The notes below the pieces were generated by a model. It was given only the letters and a program-made list of their open reading frames with translations, was not told where the DNA came from and made no database searches. From Strongylocentrotus purpuratus (Eukaryota; Echinodermata; Echinoidea; Camarodonta; Strongylocentrotidae), in the NCBI RefSeq assembly GCF_000002235.5, contig NW_022145606.1:24428095-24492094 (forward strand): 64,000 nucleotides of DNA. The letters run 5' to 3'. Below are positions 12,001-24,000 of this stretch, one piece after another. How positions within the stretch are numbered: position 1 is the stretch's first letter; each line of letters begins with the position of its first letter. A program made the translations under genes and the position numbers.

Positions 12001-15000
12001 ACTGATTGTATTGTCGGAATATGATGAGAGTGAGATCTAACAACATTACTTATTATTTATCACATTACATTGTGAGATGAAATCTTGCTAAAATGATTCC
12101 CAATCCTAGAATCGATTCTCAGAATACCCATTTAATAAAGATTGTGGGGGTATTCTATGGCATTGAGATAAAATGTAAGATTATATCTGAGATAAGGTTA
12201 GAAATCAAAACCTTGACAAAATAGTGAGAACAAAATTATGATTTGGAGGAGCCAAAACAGGAGTCGCCAGCCGCTGGATCCATATACCGGAACGAGATGT
12301 GGGTTTGTGTATTGGAGCTTTGGGTACAGTGCTAACCACGTGTTTGAGCTTGTCGGAAAATATTGGGATGATGACCTAAATAGGCTACTAGTATTAAACG
12401 TTTTTGTATATACTAATTATTTGGAGAGTACTTTTGATCTTCATTACAGGTTTAATCCACATGAAAAGAGTACTAAAGGAGCGGAACAGAACGTTGTGAC
12501 CAAGAACGCAGTTAACAGCTGGGAATTAGTTAATGACGCTCATACAGGTAATGAGACTCTAGCGGATAATTTCTGGATGATTCTCGGAAAAGATTTGCGT
12601 ATTTATTCAGCAAATATTATAAAATTGATTGTACTAATTGCAAAGGGGGTGCTAGCGGATCCATGGTTTGAAGAGACATGTGCAAGATGGATTTCTAATC
12701 GCTATATTTTTAGCTGTAAGCCCCACAAATAAAAACAACTCTTCAATATCCTGGATTGTTGTTTTACAATATTTTTTTTTGAACGGACACAAAAGAATAA
12801 AGGCAAAGTGGCCAAAAGCAGTATCGTCTCTTGCCCAAATGTAAACTTGTTATTTTATTTCTATATTTAAAAAGAGATCAAGCTGATGTCATCTGACCCC
12901 TGACCACGCCCTTGTTATTAATTTATGTCGACGTTATTGTAATCTACATACAATAAGGCCCGGTGACACTCGAGATATCAATTATTATGGAGCCAATGCC
13001 TTAGATATAAAACATACATTAATACTTAGGCAAGATAGTCATCATTCAGTGCCATGGACAGAATAGGGTCTGTGCGCGCACCCGTGCCCCTTTGGATCCA
13101 CTCCTTCGGTATTCAAACATTCATTTAATGGGGAACGTTGCGAGTGCGTGTTACGTCGTCTCCCCTCCATTTTTTTTTTACTTCACCGCCGTTTAATTGT
13201 AATTTTTTAATATGCCCATACTGTAACATTCAGACAGTTTGTTTTAAAAATAGCAGCGCTATGAAAAAAGATAAATATATCAGTAGTAGCCTGACTATGG
13301 CATGTGGGAAAGACGACATTATACATGCGGGTACCTTCACAAACGGTTCTAGGACAATTACCCCCCGAGGACAACTACCCCCGAGGACAATTACCCCCCG
13401 AGGACAATTACCCCCGATGACAACTACCCCCCGATGACAACCACCTCCGAGGACAATTACCCCCGAGGACAACTACCCCCTCGATGATAATTACCCCCCG
13501 AGGACAATTCCCCCAATGACAATTACCCCCGAGGACAACTACCCCCGTGGACAATCAGGATTCAATCGCAAAAGACGATCTGACACATTGAGAGATGGCT
13601 ACGAGCCCATAAAATCCCCTGCATGAACCCATATTCGTTCAAATACTATATCACGTTGTCTTCCTCATTACTACACATTTCCCTTTTATTATAATTTATG
13701 CAACGCCAGTGCGGTTGCTAATTTCCACGAAGGATGTAAGTTTTAGGTAATTGTCCAGCGCTTTTCAAAATGCATAGAAATACATTTCTCTGGAGCAGCG
13801 TTATTTTAACATTTTTGGTTATCACGGTACCCTCTCAAGAAATGAAAAGTTTCTCCCGAATCTCCCAAGTCTTTACAGATTATTAATTTTGCATGACTCT
13901 GGCTCTCGTCAAGTGCCATGCACACATGTATGGGCACATTTAAGAATAAAAAGGAGAAGACATTTTCAAACTGGTAAAAAATTAGTTTGTAATCCACACT
14001 CTAGAAACTATTTAAAGTACTGTATGCGGGCACCTTGCCGCCAAATGTACATAAATAAAGAGTGATGTATTCGGCCATAATCTTGATACACGAATTTGAG
14101 GATATTTGCCTTGCTGTCAAAATATTGTCAGCGAGCGAGGAAAGAAGACACTTTAGTATCTTCAAAATGTTATTTTCTCATGTAATTACATTTTTTAACC
14201 GTTTCCGGTATTTGATTTTTTTAAACAAAATCAACGTTTTTCAAATCATTCTCTTGCGGCATCCCCACCCCCCCCCCCCCACTCAGTGTTTTTTAGGGTA
14301 CGCATATGCTTGTTCCCTTTTTTTGAAAGCACCCCCTATGTGAGGACTGCCCCCCTTTCGCGGGCTTTTCGCGGGCTTTTCCTGCCTTGGAGACCCCCCT
14401 AAATCATGAAAAATGCTAAATGTACCCCTCTAAATTCGGAATAATTTCTCAGGAGTCCAAAGAGATGAGAGAAAAAAAGAAAAAACACCCCCTTTTGAAA
14501 GAAATCTCCTGGTGAAAATTTAATACACCCCTTTTGTACAATTATCGGGCCGGACTTTGTCGCACGAAAAGTACCCCTTTACCGGACATTTTGGTAACAC
14601 GCATGGGGTCCATCCGTTCTCGGAGTGGGGGGGGGGGAACCCCACTTGAAAAACGCTGTGCTGGCGTAACAGAATCAAATGAGATGAATTACCAGAGAGC
14701 GTATATTTATTTTCTTTTGACATGACACCGTACATATAACTTGAAGGCAATTTCTATTTCAAAATAATTTAACGTACACGAAAACATATTATACTTCAGC
14801 ATGACAACAGAAATAATAGATAACGTGAAGAAAACCTTAATAATGGAACATGCCATGGATGAGGGCCCATTATAGATACAAAGACAAATATACGATCAGC
14901 TGATTAAAAAAGTTACAGAAGATGCATATTAAAGGAAATCTTACATCATAATTTCTTTGTTGTGCCATTGATGGTGAGAGAGGCTGTAACGCATACTCAT

Positions 15001-18000
15001 CTGTTCTTTACTCGGTAGCAAAACTACAGGGAAATTGGGCAACCTCCACCTCCCCCCCATATCGAATTGAATAATTTGAAAAGACTGAAATGAACTTCAT
15101 AAATAACAAAGAAAATGAAGGTTTATGCAATTTTCTGTAAATAGCAATTTGGAGAGAAGCTTGCGTTATACGTCACAGTGTTATACATTCCTCGGGGGTT
15201 ATTGTCCTCGTGGGGAGGGGGGGGGGGGGGGGGAGTTGTTCTCGAAGTGGGAAGGGGAAGTTGTCCTCGGGGTAGTTTTCCTGGGGGATAGAGGGTAATA
15301 ATAATAATAATAATAACAACGTTTTATTTCACCAGGGTAGCCACTTCAGTTATGAAACTGCTCTTCCAGCGGGCCCTGTATAACATAATATGTTATTACT
15401 ACCCTTCTCAAATATAATATGCTGAGCGCCTAGCTAGAAGGCAGAAGGTCCCATTGTTATAAGTATTTGGTATGACTCGGCCGGGGTTCGAACGCACGAC
15501 CTCCCGTTCATGAGGCGGGCGCTCTAACCACTGAGCCACCATGCCCAGTAGTGTCCATAGGGAGTACTTGTCCTCGGGGGGGGGGGGGGGGGGAGGGGGT
15601 TATTATCCTCGGGGGGTAATTGTCCTCGGGGGGTAATTGTCGTCGGGGGTAGTTGTCCTCGGGGGGTAATTGTCCGCGGGGGTAGTTGTCCTCGAGGGGG
15701 GGGGGGGGGGTAATTCTCCGGGGGTAATTTTCCGGGGGGTAATTGTCCTTGGGGGTTATTGTCCTCAGGGGGTAATTCTCCGGGGGGTAATTTTCGTCTC
15801 CCCTCCATTTTTTTTTTACTTCACCGCCGTTTAATTGTAATTTTTAATATGCCCATACTGTAACATTCAGACAGTTTGTTTTAAAAATAGCAGCGCTATG
15901 AAAAAAGATAAATATATCAGTAGTAGCCTGACTATGGCATGTGGGAAAGACGACATTATACATGCGGGTACCTTCACAAACGGTTCTAGGACAATTACCC
16001 CCCGAGGACAACTACCCCCGAGGACAATTACCCCCCCGAGGACAATTACCCCCCGATGACAACTACCCCCCGATGACAACCACCTCCGAGGACAATTACC
16101 CCCGAGGACAACTACCCCCTCGATGATAATTACCCCCCGAGGACAATTCCCCCAATGACAATTACCCCCGAGGACAACTACCCCCGTGGACAATCAGGAT
16201 TCAATCGCAAAAGACGATCTGACACATTGAGAGATGGCTACGAGCCCATAAAATCCCCTGCATGAACCCATATTCGTTCAAATACTATATCACGTTGTCT
16301 TCCTCATTACTACACATTTCCCTTTTATTATAATTTATGCAACGCCAGTGCGGTTGCTAATTTCCACGAAGGATGTAAGTTTTAGGTAATTGTCCAGCGC
16401 TTTTCAAAATGCATAGAAATACATTTCTCTGGAGCAGCGTTATTTTAACATTTTTGGTTATCACGGTACCCTCTCAAGAAATGAAAAGTTTCTCCCGAAT
16501 CTCCCAAGTCTTTACAGATTATTAATTTTGCATGACTCTGGCTCTCGTCAAGTGCCATGCACACATGTATGGGCACATTTAAGAATAAAAAGGAGAAGAC
16601 ATTTTCAAACTGGTAAAAAATTAGTTTGTAATCCACACTCTAGAAACTATTTAAAGTACTGTATGCGGGCACCTTGCCGCCAAATGTACATAAATAAAGA
16701 GTGATGTATTCGGCCATAATCTTGATACACGAATTTGAGGATATTTGCCTTGCTGTCAAAATATTGTCAGCGAGCGAGGAAAGAAGACACTTTAGTATCT
16801 TCAAAATGTTATTTTCTCATGTAATTACATTTTTTAACCGTTTCCGGTATTTGATTTTTTTAAACAAAATCAACGTTTTTCAAATCATTCTCTTGCGGCA
16901 TTCTCTAGAAGGCAGAAGGTCCCATTGTTATAAGTATTTGGTATGACTCGGCCGGGGTTCGAACGCACGACCTCCCGTTCATGAGGCGGGCGCTCTAACC
17001 ACTGAGCCACCATGCCCAGTAGTGTCCATAGGGAGTACTTGTCCTCGGGGGGGGGGGGGGGGGGGAGGGGGTTATTATCCTCGGGGGGTAATTGTCCTCG
17101 GGGGGTAATTGTCGTCGGGGGTAGTTGTCCTCGGGGGGTAATTGTCCGCGGGGGTAGTTGTCCTCGAGGGGGGGGGGGGGGTAATTCTCCGGGGGTAATT
17201 TTCCGGGGGGTAATTGTCCTTGGGGGTTATTGTCCTCAGGGGGTAATTCTCCGGGGGGTAATTTTCCGGGGGGTAATCGTCCTACGGGGGTAGTTTTCCG
17301 GGGGGTAATTTACATTTGCAAATAAAACAAAATTGCAACTGCATATTTGGAATTTGCAAATTATATTTGTAGTAAAATGGCCAAGGCTTGGTTATTAATG
17401 CTAGATACATTTCGTTGCTTTGTGTTTGTAGCCAAAGATGACCTGATACAGAGTATAGCAATGGACAGTGAAATTCGGAGCCACAGCCCGGTAAGAGCGC
17501 AATGTATGTTTAAGCTGGGTCCCGGTTAAAACAAACAAAGAGTAATCTGACTTGACCGGGAACTGTTTCAGAGCAATTTTTCAATGTGATCGTTATATTC
17601 CTCTGATATTGAAAATATTTTGATGGTAGATTCTCTGCTGAGATATTTTGTTGTAATACATTTAAAAAAAGAGAGACATTCTCTTTAAAGGAAATTAAAA
17701 ATAATGATGAATTGTCCAATTATTTAACGTCTGTGCTATTTAATTATATCACTCATGTCACTCGCTTAAAGGAAGAACTCACACCAACAGAATAAATGTA
17801 GGTATGTTGAAAGAGTAGATGTATTCCTTGCCTATTGATGTGCAATATTCCTTACGAAAATGTAAACGAGATATATTAACGAAGATATTCTTGGCATGAT
17901 GTAATGCCTTTTAATATGACATTATGTAGGGGCATGCATTTCTTTATATTATGACGTACAAGACAAACTTGTTCACGTATCATGCACCATGAAATACTTT

Positions 18001-21000
18001 TAATTGAATAAACAAACAATGAGTTCAAACCATAACTGAAAAGGTAAAAATTACATTTGGTGACGAGTAAGAATGACACAAGAATGATCGTAACTCATTT
18101 ATTTAACAGTACTAAAATAAAGCATTTTACAAATCTATGTCATTGCTGCGAAAACTTTTTACCCCGGAATCTTAAGTCTGACAATTATAGTACGAAATAA
18201 AATAACATGTGAATGAAATACCTCTTTACCAGACACACGTGGGAAAAAAAAAAGCCACACATTTAAATTCATTAATAGTTGAAAAACGACTTCGCATAGT
18301 ACTTTACATTTCGTGGGGAATATTGTACATTAATGGGCAAGAATACAACGAATCTCTTAGAATAACTAAAGTTATTTCTTTTGGTGAGGCTTTCTATATT
18401 TTTGTTCAGATATGGACCGGTGAACCGCTACAATACTTTTAAAATGCTCACTGAGTTCTATGCTAAAAGATGCAAACATATGAAGCGTATTGCACTCTAT
18501 GTCATCATAAATAATGGCCTAGGATGTGCCTCGTCGTTTCTAAACGAGCTTTTAGTCATGAACACTAGCAACAAACTTGAACAGAAAATATGGTCTCAGT
18601 GACATAAAATATTTACCGATATCTGAAAGATACCCGCAAGAAGAAAAAAAAAAAGATTCGGTACATCTACACAAATTTAGCAATATGGGAAAATAGGACT
18701 AAGGCGTCTCTGATGCTAAGACTTCAATCAAATTATCCACAAGAGTCTGGTATTGGTTTCCCGCAGAAATCCTGTAAACATCAGTGATATATTTTTATTT
18801 TAAAGCATAGATGATGTTACCATTGTTGATATGTTAATGGAAACACACATTTATTTTTCTTTTACGATACATTTTTTGTATAAAATAACTTTAAAGAAAG
18901 GGGAAAACAAATCTGATTAGTTCTTTATTTTTGTCCGAGCATACTTCATTAGTATTTAAGATGTTCAAATTATCTTTCTTTTTTTTTTTTTTTTTTGTTT
19001 AAGTAAATATATTTAAAAGCTATGCCTGTGCATAACCCCAGATATTAAAAAAAAAATGTCCACAATGCACAGTTACTCGTATAAATTACATGACCTAAAT
19101 TCTTTCAAAAAACTTATAAACAACATCAATCCCAATGAAATTACACGTTAACCATCTAATTGTTATCTTGTGGCATAACAATATAATTTGATTTTCTCTC
19201 TTTTAGCGTTCAACAGGAGGGGAAGAAAACAAAAGTGATCCAGAATTCAAAGGTACGTCAATGAAAGGATTGTTTTACTTAATTTTTAGAATGCTGTATA
19301 CACTATATATTAATATATATATATGACACTTTTTAAGTTTCGATATTTTAAAGGCAAGTTAAATTCAAAATGCAATGTGATAATTAGTTTCCAACAGATC
19401 GACGACTGATAAACGATCAGTTTTCGATTAATATCAAAACGTTTGCTAACCGCCAACAGTAAGCAAGGAATTTAACTTTACACAATTTTAAAATGATGTT
19501 GTTGTTTCTTAACTTCTTGTTTATGTATTAAGTTTCTTTAAATTCTTTTCAACTAAAAGAAGAGAGCAAAAATAAAAGAAAACAAAAACTTAACAGCTAT
19601 GAAAAGAAATCATAGTTTTGTACAATTTCAAATACTTAAATGGTGTTATCCCAGGGTATTTTATTCAAAATATAACCTTTTTCCCTGCTAAAGCAGCCTG
19701 GTAAAAAAAAAGCAAATGTAAGTCTTAAAGTATAATAATATATTACATATTATTTGTTACATATAAAACTGTTATATGTCTGTTATATGGAACAAGACAA
19801 CGGCGACTACGTCTTCTATAAGCATCGGCCATAAATTCGGTATAGGAAATAGAAGGAATTATTCATGACAAATCACGATGAAAACAAAAAGCCTACTTAC
19901 AAATGACAAATAATATCCTCCCCATACACACAGATGACGAGTTTCATTTCAAAAGGAGCTAAATCCACTTGGGGTAATTCTCAGTAAATCGCCTTAATTA
20001 TTTCTCCACTTTCCCTTTAGCCATGGACGTTCATGTTGTATTGAATTTTAAAAGTGTCACCCTGGCCCAGTTATTTCGGATTTTTACTAAATATTTATAC
20101 TTTTTTCTTGGATTTAGCTCCTTTGGGAATGAAACATGGATTTAGCTCGTTTTGGAATGAAATATGGATTTGATTTGATTTGATTTGATTTATTGGTTTC
20201 TGCATCTTTTTTCTTTTTTTAATCATACATTTTCATGAACATAATATGGTTTGATACAATTTTTTAAGTGTATATAGTTTTATACAGATAATAAACAAAA
20301 TTAAACAAATATATTGAATGCATATTTAACATACATTAGATGCAGGAGGGCTACAGAAATAAGCAAAGTAGCCTGACGTCCCCGCAGTTCTTAACTTAGA
20401 AACAACAATACAAATAAAAAAATCCTCTGGACGGCCATGCATGGGCACACAGAAGATTTTTTGATGTTGGGAACCAGGGTAAAATGCAATAAATTTTTGA
20501 AAATGTATTGCATTTTCTGTGTTTTTTTTTTATTTATGGAAACTGCCCCCTAACCTAGCCCCCGCTGCGTACAGTCATGGTTCAGTGACAAAGCAATGGC
20601 CTCGTAACTGTGAGACCCCAGGATCAAAACAGTGTCGATGCGCTATATTAGTGCCCTTTTGTGGGGCATTAATGCTCATTACTGTCATTTATGATTATGG
20701 TTTTATTCAAATTAAACAATGGGGAAAAGTATGAAGGTAGAAGACCATTTTGTAAGCGAAACATGAAAAGTGCTATTTGTAGAATATTTATATCATCAGC
20801 TTTTAGAGTTTTTAGTTTTGAAAACAAGGGATTGGTGTGGTCACGATAGGAAGAATTAGTACATATACGCATGGCTTTCTTTTGTAACAGTAAAATGGCG
20901 TCAACATTGCTTTTCGAATTTGCCCATATAATGTTATAATGTTCCTTTTGGAATGAAGCTGTGATATGTTGTTTACTTTCTTTTCATTGTTGCTGTTGTT

Positions 21001-24000
21001 GTTGTGATGACACTATTATTACTTAAACGGAAAGGTTTGCTACTAAATTTGAACAAATTTCAGTGGCCTTGTTGAAGGAAAAAAAAATTATACACACATT
21101 ATCCTATCGAGTAACCTGTTAACTTTCGAAAATATTCTGTTTCACCATTTTTTTTTTCACCACAAAGAACACTTCGTGCAGTCTTTAAATAAATTTAACA
21201 ATTAGACAAACATATTATGGTTCAAATTTGTAATTGGAAAACTAATAATCATCATGACTCAAAGAGTAAAAATAGCACTATCAATTTCAAGCAAAATCAA
21301 AACTTCTTTGATAGTTGATATACAGTGATCTCTTTTCTCTTCTTCTAAAATGTATGAATTAATTTCAGTTGCACCAGACAAGTTTTACAACATAATATTG
21401 CTTACTGTTTCCTATACAATTGATGTTCCAACTTTCTTTTAGATTGCAATTATGAGCTTGATACCTAAATTCAAATCTGCAATCCAAAGTTATGTCATAC
21501 GTCATGTCACATTACACGGACATTTTTCATTTTATTTTACAAATCTAATTACAGTGGAGGTTAAACTGGTTCTGTTTAATTTCAAATAAAAATAAACATA
21601 AATAATAATTAGACATAAATGAAAACAACGCAATGGGGTAATTAAGTACAGCACGTAGATACAAAGTCTATGAAACCCAATTACTTGTCATTAATTATTA
21701 ACTAAAATGATGTTGAAATTAAGTATTGAATATTATCGATCCTTTTTTCTACAATCAAGTAAGGAAGTCCATCGTGAATATGAGGTCAAGACAGTCGATG
21801 TGAGTTATGTACAAGTCAAAATCACCAAAGCTTAATATACAATTAAAATATACAACAAAAGAATATAAATAGCGTAAAATTGACTGAATAAATTGTTAAA
21901 TTTTGATCTCTGTGTTTGATGATGATCAGAAGGATAAATAAACAGCTACGATTATAACGATTTTGAAATATATGACGTTATCATAATATCTATGAATAAA
22001 TACCACTGTCTATAAAAATCATAATGGGGGTACACTTTAGTATAAGACTGCAGTCTATGTTGGAACATAGTCCCGCATTCATGGTTATTAAGATATTTCT
22101 TCCTTTTATGAAGCACATAATGATGCTTTTCCGGCAGGTGCATTTTTCAGGGATTCATTTTGTTACACAATATCGTCTTAGCTTCTGTATTTTTGTCGGA
22201 GCAATGACGATTACAAACAGAACTGTGAAACCTTTAATGCAAAACGACATGTGTGTGTTTGTGTGTGCGTGCGCGCGCATGTGCGTGTGTGTACATTATG
22301 CCTTGAAACAAAGCCAAGCCAGAATAGAGGTGTGCGTTCTATACTACGATCTGATTGGTCAATTGGATTTAGCTCCTTTTGGAATAAAACATGATATTGT
22401 ACCTACAATTGTTTATACTTCCTGGTAAAATTGTAGATTCTGATATTGTTGATTATGTTCCCATGTTGGAAATGATTATTTGTATAAAATATAGATTTAG
22501 CTTCTTTTAACATGAATTCATACCTGTATATAACATAACTAAAGAGAGTTGGCCTGTATTCCATTATTTTATTTGTGTTAAATTGTATGTCATATAAATC
22601 CAACGATATTCGCTAGTAGAATGACTTGAAATGAAATTGAATGTCGAAAAGAAGATCAGTGATTTCATAATGATCAATGTGTGTACAATCCCTTATTTCT
22701 ATAACAACACTTAATTTGCTTTGCTTCGTCAAATCAGACAGCAACCGATCAACTCTAGATGAAAACGAAAAAATCGCGAACATTTTGCAGGGTATTACTC
22801 GTGACGAGATCACAAAGGTGAAGTCATCCAAAGTTGATATAACCTACAGCATATGGGACTTTGGAGGACAGGAAGTTTACTACATCACACATCCAGTAAG
22901 TACATAGACCTAATATATATTATATATAGAGAGAGATAGGAAGAGAGACGGTGTATTGTTTTGGGACGGAGGAGATATAAATAGAGAATAAAACAGAGAA
23001 AAGGTATGACACATTTTTGCCCGTATGTCTTATTCACGTTATGATAATGCACAATACAAGTTAATTAATAAATACACATTTTAAAATGCAGAAAAAAAAA
23101 GAAAAAAAACGAAATACGCGCCTAAGGCAATAGGCGCTAAATCTTAAGGAAGTAAACAAGACCCGAAGGCTGAGAGAGGGCGGTAGAAAAGAAGAGAGAG
23201 AACAAATAACGAGTGGAGGAGAAAGACAGAGAGATAAAAGGTGCTGCAACTTTTGCTCTAGAGCAATTGTTCCGATTTATGACTATGTTTCGTCAGAAGT
23301 AAACAATGTGTGTAACAGTATTGTAATATGTTTTGTTAAGGTTTAGAGTTGAAGTTTGGAATTTAATCAGTTAGCGTAGGAAATCGATACGAGGCAAATG
23401 TCGCAAGAGCATGTGTCGTACAAAACCATTGAGGCAATTAAGTTCTTGGCTAGTGGCATATCCTGCAAGGAACAATTAACGATTACAGTAGAAAATAATG
23501 TGAGCAGAAATTTGTATATACCTTGCGGCGTCATTACACGGATATATAGAGTGAACAAAACGAGTCATTAAGTAGACATGACCATTAGCTGGACATTGTG
23601 TGTGTCTTGTTAACGATTATATAAAACTAAATAAGTGCTGCCCTCTACGTATATTTGCTGGCAGATGAAAGTTAAATGCCTCCCAAGAAACAAAAGGTTT
23701 TATAATTACTTATTAGTTTAATTTGTTATATTGTTTTTAATGTAGGGTAAGGGTTTGAGTTAGGGTTGGGGTAAAATGCCAATGTGTATGCTGCCCTGCT
23801 AATATACGATTTAGGGTTATATATAAAGTGTCCTGTTAATAAAAGAAGATGGTATATATCGTCCCTATTTTCACGAAGTGACGGTAGTGAGGAAAATCGT
23901 AACGCAAAGTGAATACATATAAATGGTCAAGCATTTTCAATGACTCTCTCAATAAATTGTCTGTACAGCTTTTTCTGTCATGGCGGTCTCTATACATTCT

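Larger units (their letters stand above)
9573..17431 (+). other. Intron 2 of ROCO gene (may hide a small exon)
   Basis: Holds a TTAA foldback element (11009-11719), an orphan open frame (12238-12732) and a tandem segmental duplication (13157-17300). The phase conflict between exons 2 and 3 means a short coding exon may be missed here. I looked for an acceptor/donor pair of the right phase and found none convincing. Confidence 0.5.

Noticed and set aside
13350..13555. CRISPR-like regular repeats
   Set aside because: Units of about 17 bp are contiguous without unique spacers and vary among themselves: a minisatellite in a eukaryotic intron.
15479..15545. tRNA gene on the minus strand with CAT anticodon
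   Set aside because: It is the head of a SINE with body and tail; the acceptor end lacks a clear tRNA structure, and the same head is duplicated at 16905-17040.
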